From: Sphingomonas guangdongensis
GTDB taxonomy: Bacteria; Pseudomonadota; Alphaproteobacteria; Sphingomonadales; Sphingomonadaceae
DNA length: 64,000 bases
Assembly: GCF_900199185.1 (NCBI RefSeq)
Contig: NZ_OBMI01000003.1
Coordinates: 62,001 to 126,000, forward strand
Direction: 5' to 3'
The notes beneath the pieces are model-generated. The model saw nothing but the letters and a program-made list of their open reading frames with translations, did not search any database and was not told the DNA's origin. This document shows positions 50,014 through 59,324 of the stretch, piece after piece. Made by a program: the position numbers and the translations under genes. Within the stretch, counting starts at the first letter, position 1. The number at the start of each line of letters is the position of its first letter.

Positions 50014-51276
50014 TCATGCCGTCCGCGCCGGCCGGGCGGGCGCGGCGGCGAGCGCGGCGGCGAGGGCGGCGCGGAGCGGTTTGGGCTGGAAATCGATATC
50101 GTAGGGGCAGCCGCGCGTGATCTCACCGTCGGCGCGCGGTTCGAACCCGCGCAGCCAGCTGTAGCGGTCGCTCATGCCCCAGACGAGGAAGTCACCGAGC
50201 TGCGGATAGGAGAGCATCAGGTCGACATAGGCGCGGGCGAACTCGGCCACGCCCGCGTCGCGCGCGGGCACGGCAGCGGGCAGGCCCTTGTCGCGGACGT
50301 CGAATTCGGTGACGACCAGCCGGTAGCCGAGTGCCACGACCTGATCGAGGAACTGCCGCCACGCGGGGCTGAGCTGCGCGACCAGCTGCGGCACCGACGG
50401 CGTGGGGTTGAGGAGGGCGATGTGCGACTGGATGCCAAGCGCATCGACCGGCACGCCGCGCGCCTTGAAGCCTTGCAGCAGCCGCAGCACGCCCGCGCGG
50501 TGCTGCTCGTTGCCGGCCTCCCAGCTCATATAGTCGTTGTAGACGAGCTCGGCATGCGGCGCATGGGTGCGGGCGGTGCGGAAGGCGTGGTCGAGCACCG
50601 CCTCCGCCGAGCCCATCGCGCGCGATAGCGAGGTCTGCCGCAGCGCACCGGTCGCAGGGTCGACCGCCTCGTTCACCACGTCGTAGCTGCGGATGCGGGT
50701 TTCGTAGCGCTCCGTCACGGTGCGGATGTGCGTGGCGAGCAGCCGTTCCGCTTCCGCGCGCGGACTGCTGCCATAGTCATAGTCGTTGAGCCACGCCGGG
50801 AACCACTTGTCGTAGTGCCAGAGCAGCGTGTGGCCGCGGACCGCCATGTTCTTAGCCCGCGCGAAATCGACGATCGCGTCGAAGCGGGTGAAGTCGAAGC
50901 GGTCGGCGGACGGGCGGATCGCCTGCCACTTCATCTCGTTCTCGGGCACCAGGATCCCACAGTCGCGCTCCAGCAGCGCGGCGTAGGCGGGGTTGGCAAA
51001 GGAGCCGCGATCGGCGCCTGCAGTGCCCCAGGCGACGCATGAGCCGAAAGTAAGATTGCGGGTCCGCGCGATCGCCTGCAGCCCGGCCGAAGGCTCCGGC
51101 GTCGGGCTCGGCGTCGGTGCGGCAACCGGCTGCTGCGGGTCGGCTCCGGCTTGGGCGGAAGCGGCCTGACCGGCGCTGCCGCAGGCGGGAAGCGCCACAC
51201 CCGCGAGCAGCAGCGCGCCGGTGCCGAGCGCGCGGCGTCGGCTGTACGGCAACGAACCCGTGGAATCCTGATCCAT
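50014..51276 (-). CDS. GH10 endo-1,4-beta-xylanase, lipoprotein
   Basis: A 420-residue GH10 xylanase that cuts the xylan backbone. The acid/base Glu203 lies in YDVVNEAVDPATG and the nucleophile Glu324 in VVTEFDVRD. A signal peptide with SRRRALGTG (Tat-like) ends in lipobox ALPAC (Cys32), so the enzyme is probably anchored to a membrane after folded export, with a linker rich in Pro and Thr (residues 48-64). It is the first gene of the 13-kb operon, with operator O6 37 nt upstream. ATG 51276 is preceded by GGAGAGCGCTCAC. Confidence 0.95.
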   Translation of the reverse strand: MDQDSTGSLPYSRRRALGTGALLLAGVALPACGSAGQAASAQAGADPQQPVAAPTPSPTPEPSAGLQAIARTRNLTFGSCVAWGTAGADRGSFANPAYAALLERDCGILVPENEMKWQAIRPSADRFDFTRFDAIVDFARAKNMAVRGHTLLWHYDKWFPAWLNDYDYGSSPRAEAERLLATHIRTVTERYETRIRSYDVVNEAVDPATGALRQTSLSRAMGSAEAVLDHAFRTARTHAPHAELVYNDYMSWEAGNEQHRAGVLRLLQGFKARGVPVDALGIQSHIALLNPTPSVPQLVAQLSPAWRQFLDQVVALGYRLVVTEFDVRDKGLPAAVPARDAGVAEFARAYVDLMLSYPQLGDFLVWGMSDRYSWLRGFEPRADGEITRGCPYDIDFQPKPLRAALAAALAAAPARPARTA

Positions 51277-51312
51277 GTGAGCGCTCTCCTGACGGTCGTC
51301 TCGGCGACCTTC

Positions 51313-51326
51313 TGTTAGCGCTATCA
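51313..51326. promoter_or_regulatory. TAGCGCTA-type operator O6 (GH10 operon / DUF6445)
   Basis: TGTTAGCGCTATCA, nearly perfect, in the 63-bp gap between the divergent GH10 operon and the DUF6445-like gene, so both can be controlled together. Confidence 0.7.
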
Positions 51327-51339
51327 GACACGGGCGGAC

Positions 51340-52083
51340 ATGGCGTTGTCAAGCTTGGGTACGCAGCTTAGGCGAACGGGTGTGACGACCCGCTTTCCCC
51401 TGGCTACCGGCCTTCGCGTCCAGCTCACCGCGGTGGGCCGCGAGCAGGAGCCGGTGCTGCTGATCGACGACGTCGCCGCGGACGCCGGGCGATTGGTCGA
51501 TGCGGCGGCGGCGAGCCGCTTCGATCCAGCCTACGGGCCGGGCGGGGGCTACCCGGGGCTGCGCGCACCGGCACCGCTCGACTATGTGGAGACGGTGGTG
51601 CGCTGGCTGGCCGGGCCGATCGGCGATGCCTTCGTCCTCGGCTCCATCCGGCCGCGGCGCGCGGAGTGCAATTTCTCGCTGGTTACGCTGCCGCCCGACG
51701 CGCTGGTGCCAGCGCAGCGCGCGCCGCACATCGACACGACGGACGCGGCGCAGTTCGCGATCCTGCACTACCTGTGCGACGCCAAGTTCGGCGGCACCGC
51801 CTTCTTTCGTCACCGCGCGACCGGGTTTGAGGCGATCACACCCGAGCGGCTGGCCGCCTATGATGCTGCCCGCGTCGCGGAGGAGTCAGGGGTCGGCTAT
51901 GTCGCTGCGGATGATCGCTGGTTCGAGCAGACGGGCGCGGTCGATGCGTCGTTCAACCGGCTGGTGGTTTATCGCAGCCGGCTGCTTCACTCGGGCGTGA
52001 TCGCGGCGCCCGAACGGCTGTCGGCGGATCCACGTCGCGGCCGCCTGACCGCCAACATCTTCGCGACGTTCCGCCGGGCCTAA
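51340..52083 (+). CDS. DUF6445-like putative Fe(II)/2-oxoglutarate oxygenase
   Basis: A 247-residue protein. The sequence carries His130-x-Asp132 (APHIDTTD), a distal His217 (RLLHSGV) and Arg233-Arg235 about 17 residues later, the arrangement of a Fe(II)/2-oxoglutarate oxygenase triad with its 2-oxoglutarate Arg. I connect it to DUF6445 proteins, which are found near halogenase/TonB loci. It starts 14 nt after operator O6, directed away from the GH10 operon. No signal peptide was seen. The substrate is unknown; it might modify the same target as the halogenases. Confidence 0.7.
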   Translation: MALSSLGTQLRRTGVTTRFPLATGLRVQLTAVGREQEPVLLIDDVAADAGRLVDAAAASRFDPAYGPGGGYPGLRAPAPLDYVETVVRWLAGPIGDAFVLGSIRPRRAECNFSLVTLPPDALVPAQRAPHIDTTDAAQFAILHYLCDAKFGGTAFFRHRATGFEAITPERLAAYDAARVAEESGVGYVAADDRWFEQTGAVDASFNRLVVYRSRLLHSGVIAAPERLSADPRRGRLTANIFATFRRA

Positions 52084-52084
52084 T

Positions 52085-52123
52085 CAAGAAAAACCCGCCG
52101 GCTGCGCTGAGGCAACCGGCGGG
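52085..52123 (-). terminator. Intrinsic terminator of the TonB receptor gene
   Basis: On the minus strand an 8-bp stem (CCCGCCGG at 52123-52116 and its complement at 52101-52094, 14-nt loop) is followed by TTTTTCTTG. It stands 28 nt after the TonB receptor stop. Confidence 0.8.
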
Positions 52124-52151
52124 CGAGGTGTGACCGCGAGGAGAACGACGG

Positions 52152-55100
52152 TCAGAAGTTGAAGCGGACGATCGCGGAGATCCGGCGATCGTTGATGAAC
52201 CAGCCACGCGGGATGATGCGGATATCGTCCACACCGTCCGGGCCCTGCACCGCGACCGAGGTCTTGGTGAGCGAACTCGTCAGGTTCACGCCCTGCACGC
52301 CCAGGCGCAGGTTCTCCGTGACCTGGTAGAAGATCGAGGCGTCGAGCTGGCCGTAGGCCTCCTGGAACACCGGATCGAAGGGCGTGATCACGTCACGCGT
52401 GGTAAGCAGATACTGCGAGCGCCACGCATAGGAGGCGCGCAGCGACAGCCCCTTCCAGTCGTAGAAGGGCGTGATGTTGAAGTTGTGCTTCGACAGCCCC
52501 TGGAGCGGGAAGCCGGACACGTCGACGTTCGACACCAGGTCGCCCGCCACCGCCGGATCGCCCGCCGCCAGCGTCGGCTGCGACACGCCCGAGCTCTTCA
52601 CATAGGTGTAGTTCGCCTGGAGGCCGAGCCCGGCGAGCGCGCCCGGCAGGAAGTCGTACGTCTGCTGGTACGCCGCCTCGAGGCCGTAGACTTCGCCGGT
52701 GTCGGCTGAGTTGAGCTCGCGCGTGAACACCGTGTCGAACGTCTGCCCGGCGTTGGTGAAGCTCTGCCGCTGCGTGTCGAAGACGACAACGCCCTTCACC
52801 CGCTTGTAGAAGCCCGACAGGGTCAGCGAGCCGACCTTGTTGAAGTACCATTCCGCGGTCAGGTCGAAGTTGTCGGAGGTGACCGGCAGCAGGTCCGGCG
52901 CACCCCCGCGCACGCCGCGGCCCTCGATCACCACCTGGTTCTCGCCCTGAATGATGCCGTCGTTCGGATCGGCGGTGTTCGTGTTCGGAACCACCGTAAG
53001 GAGCGCCCCGACCGGCACCTGAGCACCAATCGTCACGGGCGTGTAGTTGCGGATGTCGCGGGTGTTGGGCGGCGAGATGCCCTTGAAATAGGCGGCGCGG
53101 AATTGCAGCCCGTTGCCGACCTCCAGGCGGAGGTTCACCGCGGGTAGCCAGTAATCGTAGTTCGTGTTGACGTCGTTCGCGACCGATGCCGAGTTGGCGA
53201 AGGCGCGGGCGTTCGCGCGCAGCTGCGGATTGCTGTACAGGAAGGCGCAACCGGCAGCGATGGTGGGCTGTGCCGGCGGAGTCTCGCCGGCCGCAGGATT
53301 GACGATCTGGCGGATCGTCTCCACGCAATTTGCGTCCGGGGTCAGCGGATCGGTCGTCGGGAACTGGACAAAGCCAGTGCTGGTGCGCCGCGTGTCGCTG
53401 TAGCGAACGCCGACGTTGCCGTTGAAGCGCATGCCGTTGCCGAACTCGGTATCGAACCGCGCCATGATGTAGGCGGCGTGGTTGGTTTCCTCGATCGGGT
53501 TGACCTCACCGGGCAGGTAGTAGGTGCCCTGGATCACGCCGGGCCGCTCGGCGAGCGGCACCCAGCCGGTCGATCCGCCGGTCGGGGTGGGGACGATGCC
53601 GGTGGTCGCGTCCGGCGCGAGCCACTCGTCGCGGATCCGCTTGGAAAAGTTGATCAGCTCCTGGTAGTTCGACGCCGGGCGTCCGCCGTAGAACAGACGA
53701 CCAGTGCCCTGCGCCGGGTTGACGGCCTGACCGCGGAAGAAATTGTCCCAGAAATACGGGCGGTAGGTGCCTTCCTGAGACTGGTTGCCCTGCTGATCGC
53801 CGCCGACGCCGCCGGTCGGCTCGTCGAGCCAGACCGGACCGCCGTTGCCCCACTGCTCGGAGAGCACACCCCAATTGTAGGTCGAGTTGCGCGCGACCTG
53901 CTTGCGGTTGGCGTAGCGGTAGCCGACCCGCACCGACTTCAGGAACGTGCTCTCCGGGAACGCGTAGTCGGCATCGATCCGGAAGGCGTCGGAGTTGCCC
54001 TCCGACTCCTCGACGTGATCCATCGTGTTGCGCCAGAAGCTGTTGGCCGGATCGGTGAAGCTCTGGTTCGCGCCGGTGAAATAGGTCGGGAAGTTGCCGT
54101 CTAGGCCAGGCGTGCCCTGGCAGACGCCGGCCGCGTTGGTGAGCGACGTGTCGCAGTTCTGCGGCGGCACGAAGCGGACGATCGGCGTGTCGCTGCCGCG
54201 CACGTCGATGAAGGCGTCCTGGTAGGTCGTGGTCCAGAGCGTGTTGTCGACGACCTCACCAGTCGATTCGACGTGGCTGTAGTCGAACACCAGCCCCAGC
54301 CGGTCGCTGACGTCCCACTTAAAGTTGAAGCCGTAGTCGTCGGTGACGCTCTTCTCGAGGTGCTCGCGGAACTGGTTGTTCGACTGGAGACCGAAGGCGG
54401 GCGTCCGGCGGCCCGCGGGCAGGGTCGCGTTGCCGTTGGTGCCGACGCCGCCGATCGGGCCGGGCTCGTTCTGCTGATCCGCGCGCCAGCCGGTCGGGCC
54501 GGTGATCAGGCCCTGGTCGAAGATGTCGTCCTCATCGAAGCTGACCGAGGTACCGGCGCGCGCACGGCTGTCGCCGGCCGCCGTCACGTTGTCGGTCGCG
54601 ATCTCGATGACGTTCTCGGTCCAGGCGAGCCGAGCGTCCGAGCGGAGGAACTGGAACGCCGCCTCCATCGAGCCGTCGTTGGAGCGCCACTGGAGCGCAC
54701 CGGCGTAGCCGTAGCGCTCACGATTGCGGTCGTCGCTGCCCATCACGGCGCCGCGCGGGAACAGCCCGGTGCCGCGCTGGGTCGCGCCGTCAAAGGCGAC
54801 CACGTCGGTGCGGGTGCCGTTGGAGAAGATCGGGCGGTTGCGGAAGCTCGACAGCTGGATGCGGTCGCTGCGGGTGAACAGCTGCGAATAGACGATGCTG
54901 CCGAGGATGCCGATGTCGCCGATCCCGGTCTTCCACCTCGTGCTGCCGAGCAGCGACAGGGTCGGTGCCGACTTGCGGACGAAGTCGCCGTAATTGTTCT
55001 CGATCGTGCCGGCGATATAAGTGCCGGCGGTGTCGAACGGCTTGCGGGTGCGCAGGTTGACGATGCCCGAGATACCGCCCTCGATCCGGTCGGCGGTCGG

Positions 55101-55724
55101 CGACTTGAAGACGTCGACGCCGCCGAGCAACTCGGAGGGCACGTCCTGGAAGCCGAGCGAGCGGCCGTTGAGCGCGGAGAACGCCTCGCGGCCGTTGAAC
55201 TCGGAGCGGACGTAGGTGAGGCCGCGCACCGTCGCGCCGGAGCCTTCGGAGGAGAAGTGGTCGGGGTCGACGCCGGCGGCGAAGCGGCTGATCGACACGC
55301 CGGGAATGCGCTGGAGCGTCTCGACCACCGAGCGGTCGGGAAGGGCGCCGATGTCCTCGGCCGTGACCGAATCGACGATCGCGTCCGAGTTGCGCTTGAT
55401 CTGCTGCGCGCTCTGCAGCGCCTGGCGGTAACCGGTGACGACGATGTCGTCTCCGACCGTCTCGGTCGGGGTGGTCTGCGCTTCCTCCGTGGTGCCGGGC
55501 ACGTTGTCGACCGGCGTACCCTGACCATCCGGGCTGGAGGACTGGGCGGTGTTCTGCTCCGGCGGGCGCGTGACGGTGGGTGCCTGCGCAGGATCGGCGG
55601 CGGGCGGCGTCGTCTGCGCGATGGCGGCAGGTGCGGCCACTGCGGCGGCGAGCGCGATTACCGAAGCGCCGATACGAAGCCGCGTTGCGGCCTGCGCACC
55701 GAACAGAGTCGAATTGTCAGTCAT
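52152..55724 (-). CDS. TonB-dependent receptor, large Sphingomonas/Caulobacter-type, for xylo-oligosaccharides
   Basis: A 1190-residue outer-membrane receptor. A signal peptide (about 1-36) is followed by a proline/threonine-rich spacer, a TonB-box-like GDDIVVTGYR (about 91-100), and the plug (NSDAIVDSVTAEDIGALPDRSVVETLQRIPGV is the hallmark start, and GLTYVRSEFNGR follows). The C-terminal strand ends RRISAIVRFNF, with the terminal Phe typical of outer-membrane barrels. The gene has two operator copies in its leader and its own terminator. It would import xylan fragments, powered by TonB. ATG 55724 follows GGAGGGGCAGC. Confidence 0.95.
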   Translation of the reverse strand: MTDNSTLFGAQAATRLRIGASVIALAAAVAAPAAIAQTTPPAADPAQAPTVTRPPEQNTAQSSSPDGQGTPVDNVPGTTEEAQTTPTETVGDDIVVTGYRQALQSAQQIKRNSDAIVDSVTAEDIGALPDRSVVETLQRIPGVSISRFAAGVDPDHFSSEGSGATVRGLTYVRSEFNGREAFSALNGRSLGFQDVPSELLGGVDVFKSPTADRIEGGISGIVNLRTRKPFDTAGTYIAGTIENNYGDFVRKSAPTLSLLGSTRWKTGIGDIGILGSIVYSQLFTRSDRIQLSSFRNRPIFSNGTRTDVVAFDGATQRGTGLFPRGAVMGSDDRNRERYGYAGALQWRSNDGSMEAAFQFLRSDARLAWTENVIEIATDNVTAAGDSRARAGTSVSFDEDDIFDQGLITGPTGWRADQQNEPGPIGGVGTNGNATLPAGRRTPAFGLQSNNQFREHLEKSVTDDYGFNFKWDVSDRLGLVFDYSHVESTGEVVDNTLWTTTYQDAFIDVRGSDTPIVRFVPPQNCDTSLTNAAGVCQGTPGLDGNFPTYFTGANQSFTDPANSFWRNTMDHVEESEGNSDAFRIDADYAFPESTFLKSVRVGYRYANRKQVARNSTYNWGVLSEQWGNGGPVWLDEPTGGVGGDQQGNQSQEGTYRPYFWDNFFRGQAVNPAQGTGRLFYGGRPASNYQELINFSKRIRDEWLAPDATTGIVPTPTGGSTGWVPLAERPGVIQGTYYLPGEVNPIEETNHAAYIMARFDTEFGNGMRFNGNVGVRYSDTRRTSTGFVQFPTTDPLTPDANCVETIRQIVNPAAGETPPAQPTIAAGCAFLYSNPQLRANARAFANSASVANDVNTNYDYWLPAVNLRLEVGNGLQFRAAYFKGISPPNTRDIRNYTPVTIGAQVPVGALLTVVPNTNTADPNDGIIQGENQVVIEGRGVRGGAPDLLPVTSDNFDLTAEWYFNKVGSLTLSGFYKRVKGVVVFDTQRQSFTNAGQTFDTVFTRELNSADTGEVYGLEAAYQQTYDFLPGALAGLGLQANYTYVKSSGVSQPTLAAGDPAVAGDLVSNVDVSGFPLQGLSKHNFNITPFYDWKGLSLRASYAWRSQYLLTTRDVITPFDPVFQEAYGQLDASIFYQVTENLRLGVQGVNLTSSLTKTSVAVQGPDGVDDIRIIPRGWFINDRRISAIVRFNF

Positions 55725-55745
55725 GCCCTTGCTGCCCCTCCGAGA

Positions 55746-55759
55746 TGTTAGCGCTATCA
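55746..55759. promoter_or_regulatory. TAGCGCTA-type operator O7 (TonB receptor)
   Basis: TGTTAGCGCTATCA, identical to O6, ending 22 nt before the TonB receptor start. Confidence 0.7.
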
Positions 55760-55781
55760 ACCGTGGCGCCTTGTTCTGTGG

Positions 55782-55795
55782 CGGTAGCGCTATCG
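55782..55795. promoter_or_regulatory. TAGCGCTA-type operator O8 (TonB receptor, upstream copy)
   Basis: CGGTAGCGCTATCG, 36 bp from O7 (about 3.4 helical turns). Two copies in front of one gene suggest tighter or cooperative control of the receptor. Confidence 0.6.
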
Positions 55796-55844
55796 CAAGC
55801 TCGACAGCGTTGCAATAGGGCTTGTTGGAACGCTGCCGTGCCGG

Positions 55845-57524
55845 TCAGTGATCACCGGCGGCGGCGGCCCCGATCCCGGTTTCGGAACGGACGCGTTGCG
55901 CGAGGTAATAAGCCCGGTCCGCGTCGGCGCGAGCGCTTCGATCGAGCAGCGAAACCAGCCAGATCACCGCGAACGCCGCAGGTACCGAGATGATCGCCGG
56001 CGAGGAGAAGGGAAACACTGGCGCGGCATGGCCGAACACGCCGACCCACACGGCGGGCGATAGGATCGTGAGGACCAGTGCCAGCACCAGGCCGGTCGTG
56101 CCCCCGGCGACGATCCCGCGAGTCGTGCAGCCGCGCCACAGGAGCGAGAGGAGCAGGACCGGGAAGTTCCCCGACGCGGCGATCGCGAAGGCGAGGCTGA
56201 CCATGAAGGCGACGTTCTGCCCCTCAAACGCGATGCCGAGAGCGATCGCCGCGACCGCGAGGACGAGCACGGTGATGCGAGACACGCGGAGCTCGGCCGC
56301 GCTGTCCGATCGGTCGCGCCGCAGCACGGTGGCGTAGAGATCGTGGCTGATCGCGGACGCGCCGGAGAGGGTGAGTCCGGCGACGACCGCCAGGATGGTC
56401 GCGAACGCGACGGCCGAGACGAAGCCTAGGAACAGGTCGCCGCCGACCGCGTGGGCCAGGTGCATGGCCGCCATGTTGGCGCCGCCGCGCAGCGCGCCGC
56501 CGGCGTCGCTGTAGCCTGGCTCGGTTGCGACCAGCACGATCGCGCCGAACCCGATCACGAAGGTCAGCATGTAGAAGTAGCCGATCCACCCCGTCGCCCA
56601 GAGCACGGAAGTGCGAGCCGCCCGCGCGTCGGGCACGGTGAAGAACCGCATCAGGATGTGCGGCAGCCCCGCCGTCCCGAACATCAGCGCCAGGCCGAGC
56701 GAGATGGCGGAGACCGGGTCCTTGACGAAGCTGCCCGGCGCCATGATCGCGCGGCCGGCGGCGGCATCGGGGCTGCCGGCGGTCGCGGCAAGTCCGCTCT
56801 TTACATCGACGGCGCGCGCGAACAGCGCCTCCGGCGAGAAGCCGAAGGGCGCAAGCACGGCCGCCGCCATGAAGCTCGCGCTGCCGAGCAGCAGCGCCGC
56901 CTTGATGATCTGCACCCAGGTGGTGGCGGTCATGCCACCGAACAGGACGTAGAGCGTCATCAGCACGCCGACGATCACCACTGCATAGGCGTAAGGCAGC
57001 CCGAACAGCAGCGTGATCAGCTGGCCCGCGCCGACCATCTGCGCGATGAGGTAGAACAGCACCACCACCAGCGTGCTGGTCGCGGCGAAGCTGCGCACCG
57101 GCGCCTGCGCGAAGCGGAAGGAGGCTACGTCGGCAAAGGTGTAGCGCCCGAGATTGCGGATCCGCTCGGCCATCAGGAACAGGATGATCGGCCAGCCGAC
57201 CAGGAAGCCGATCGAGTAGATCAGCCCGTCGAAGCCGTCGGCGAAGATCTGCGCGGTGATGCCGAGGAAGGAGGCGGCCGACATATAGTCGCCGGCGATC
57301 GCCAGGCCGTTCTGGAACCCGGTGATACCGCCGCCGGCCGTGTAGAAGTCGGCGGCCGTGCGGGTCCGGCGCGCCGCCCAGCGAGTGAGGCCGAGCGTCA
57401 GCAGCGCAAAGATCGCGAACATCGCAATCGCGGTCCAGTTGGTCGCGCGCTCGGCCGGCTGGGCGGCGAGCGCGGGGGTCGGCAGCAGCGCCAAGGCAGC
57501 GAGGAGAGGGAGCCGTCCTCTCAC
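55845..57524 (-). CDS. actP: Cation/acetate symporter
   Basis: A 559-residue sodium:solute symporter family protein. It begins with a signal-like hydrophobic segment and ATNW, as in E. coli ActP, then 12-13 membrane segments with the family blocks [20 protein letters not shown] and [12 protein letters not shown]. It imports acetate and other short acids with Na+. GTG 57524 overlaps the DUF485 stop as GTGA, the usual YjcH-ActP pair. The upstream regulator of the ScfR/RamB kind supports acetate metabolism. Confidence 0.93.
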   Translation of the reverse strand: MRGRLPLLAALALLPTPALAAQPAERATNWTAIAMFAIFALLTLGLTRWAARRTRTAADFYTAGGGITGFQNGLAIAGDYMSAASFLGITAQIFADGFDGLIYSIGFLVGWPIILFLMAERIRNLGRYTFADVASFRFAQAPVRSFAATSTLVVVLFYLIAQMVGAGQLITLLFGLPYAYAVVIVGVLMTLYVLFGGMTATTWVQIIKAALLLGSASFMAAAVLAPFGFSPEALFARAVDVKSGLAATAGSPDAAAGRAIMAPGSFVKDPVSAISLGLALMFGTAGLPHILMRFFTVPDARAARTSVLWATGWIGYFYMLTFVIGFGAIVLVATEPGYSDAGGALRGGANMAAMHLAHAVGGDLFLGFVSAVAFATILAVVAGLTLSGASAISHDLYATVLRRDRSDSAAELRVSRITVLVLAVAAIALGIAFEGQNVAFMVSLAFAIAASGNFPVLLLSLLWRGCTTRGIVAGGTTGLVLALVLTILSPAVWVGVFGHAAPVFPFSSPAIISVPAAFAVIWLVSLLDRSARADADRAYYLAQRVRSETGIGAAAAGDH

Positions 57525-57829
57525 CGGTCGTGCTCCGCGCGGAGATCGGCGCCGAGCCGGTCAAAGCGACGGTTGGCGGCGCGGACATAGATGCCGGTGA
57601 CGGCGATGGCGAGCAGGATCAGCGCGAAGCCGAGCACGATTCCGACCGAGGTGACCCCACCCGCGATCGGCCGTCCGAGCGCGGGCTTGGCAAAGGCGAC
57701 CAGCAGGATGAAGCCGACATAGGCGGCAAGCACCACCGCCGTCAGCACGGCGGCCAGGCGCCCGCGCTCGCGCAGCAGCTGCCGGTAGCGCGGATCGCGG
57801 CTGATCGCCTGGTGGTCCGGATCGATCAT
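57521..57829 (-). CDS. yjcH: DUF485 membrane protein (YjcH-like), partner of ActP
   Basis: A 102-residue protein with two membrane segments (about 25-47 and 62-85) and the DUF485 pattern [13 protein letters not shown] then [17 protein letters not shown]. It is nearly always encoded before actP, as here (4-nt overlap), and probably helps the symporter. ATG 57829 is preceded by a GGAGCCGTCGGC leader. It follows the regulator gene stop by about 74 nt. Confidence 0.9.
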   Translation of the reverse strand: MIDPDHQAISRDPRYRQLLRERGRLAAVLTAVVLAAYVGFILLVAFAKPALGRPIAGGVTSVGIVLGFALILLAIAVTGIYVRAANRRFDRLGADLRAEHDR

Positions 57830-57903
57830 GCCGACGGCTCCCTCCCCTGTTCCTGGGCCAAGCATCGCCGCGAACCGGCGGGAGCGCCAGCCCCCTTGGC
57901 CGA

Positions 57904-59295
57904 TCAGGTGAAGCGGTACGGCACCACTGCGCGCGCGTCGGGATCTACGCTCAGTTCGGTGCCGGCGGGCGGAAAGGCGCGCTGGTCGCAGTCGGTGCGG
58001 GGGCAGATGCGGCACGACACGCCGATCGGCGTCGGTTCGGCACCGCGCACCGCGTCGGCGTAGATGAAGTCGGCGGCATCGCTCTCCTCGCACCCGAGCG
58101 CGACCGCGTAGCGGCGCGGTGCCCGGGTGAAGCTGCCGGACGGCTTGACCAACCCCTTGGCCATGGAGACGTAGCGGGTGCCGTCCGGCATCTCGGCGCG
58201 CTGGACGAGGATGCGGTCGGGGATCGCCACCGCCTCATGCACCACCCACAGCGGGCAGGCGCCGCCGAAGCGCGCGAACTGGAGCGGCGTTGCCGAGTGC
58301 CGCTTGGTGATGTTCCCCGCCATGTCGACCCGGAGGAAGAAGGTCGGGATGCCAGCCGCCCCCGGCCGCTGGAGCGTCGACAGCCGGTGGCACGCCTGCT
58401 CGAAGCTGACGCCGAACGACTGGCGGAGCCGGTCGATGTCGTGGCGAACCGCCTGTGCCGCGCCGCGAAAGGCGGCATAGGGCATCAGCAACGCGCCCGC
58501 GGCATAGTTCGCCAGCCCCTCCGCCAGGAGCTCGCGCGACGCATCGAAGCGCAGCCCGGCGCCCGCCACCTGATCGTCGATCGGCCCGCGCATCTCGATC
58601 CGGACCAGCTGCTGCGCGAGCAGGAAGCGTGCGGTCTCCTGCGGCAGCGCGCGGTCGAGCGACAGGCGGCGCGCCTCCGCCTCCCACAGCCGCAGCTGCT
58701 TGCCGCCCGTGTCCATGGCGGCGACCTCCACGTCGTGGACGTCCTGCAGGTAGGTCGCGAGGTCATCGCCGATCCGCTTGGCAAGCGTCTCGGCCGCACG
58801 ATCGAGCGGGTCGATGTAGTTGCCGGCCGCGTGGAACCAGTCGCGCACCTCCTCCCAGGGAAGCCGCGCCGCCTCGCCGCCGCCGGCGTCCATGCGGTCG
58901 TCAAGCAGCCGCAGCTGCTCCTGGCTCTGCCGGAACGCGTGGTGGAGCGCGACCAGGCGGCGGGCGAGCTGCGGCTGCTGCTCCACCGCGCGGCGCAGCA
59001 TCGGATCGGGTACGGCCGGTGCCGCGACGCTGGGGTCGCTGGCGGCGGCCGCGGCGGCGACCACCAGCGGCTCGTCGGCGCCGATCACGCCGCCCCAGGC
59101 ATCCGGGAAGCTCCGCGCCAGCGCGAGCAGCACCGGCGCGGTCAGCGGGCGATCGTTGCTCTCGATCTGCGACAGATAGGGCACCGAGATGCCGAGCGTG
59201 GTCGCGAGCTGCGCCTGGCTGGCGCCGACCGCCGCGCGCAGCTCACGCACCTCCTGCCCGGCAAAGAGGCGGCGCCGCGGTGCGATGGTGTCCAT
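57904..59295 (-). CDS. XRE-family short-chain acyl regulator (HTH, DUF955-like, DUF2083-like; ScfR/RamB type)
   Basis: A 463-residue regulator. Residues 12-62 form an XRE helix-turn-helix (LRAAVGASQAQLATTLGIS and YLSQIESNDRPL). A central region (about 160-310) resembles the DUF955/IrrE-like domain, and the C-terminal part (about 315-460: FFLRVDMAGNITKRHSA, GGACPLWVVHEA) resembles DUF2083, with Cys residues in SCRICPRTDCD. Proteins of this make-up govern acetate, propionate or glyoxylate-cycle genes. It is followed by DUF485-actP on the same strand. ATG 59295 was chosen by domain position; an ATG at 59322 is also in frame. Three TTTGC(A/G) elements lie just upstream. Confidence 0.85.
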   Translation of the reverse strand: MDTIAPRRRLFAGQEVRELRAAVGASQAQLATTLGISVPYLSQIESNDRPLTAPVLLALARSFPDAWGGVIGADEPLVVAAAAAASDPSVAAPAVPDPMLRRAVEQQPQLARRLVALHHAFRQSQEQLRLLDDRMDAGGGEAARLPWEEVRDWFHAAGNYIDPLDRAAETLAKRIGDDLATYLQDVHDVEVAAMDTGGKQLRLWEAEARRLSLDRALPQETARFLLAQQLVRIEMRGPIDDQVAGAGLRFDASRELLAEGLANYAAGALLMPYAAFRGAAQAVRHDIDRLRQSFGVSFEQACHRLSTLQRPGAAGIPTFFLRVDMAGNITKRHSATPLQFARFGGACPLWVVHEAVAIPDRILVQRAEMPDGTRYVSMAKGLVKPSGSFTRAPRRYAVALGCEESDAADFIYADAVRGAEPTPIGVSCRICPRTDCDQRAFPPAGTELSVDPDARAVVPYRFT

Positions 59296-59324
59296 GCGGC
59301 GGACATGAGCACGCTCTGGCATAT

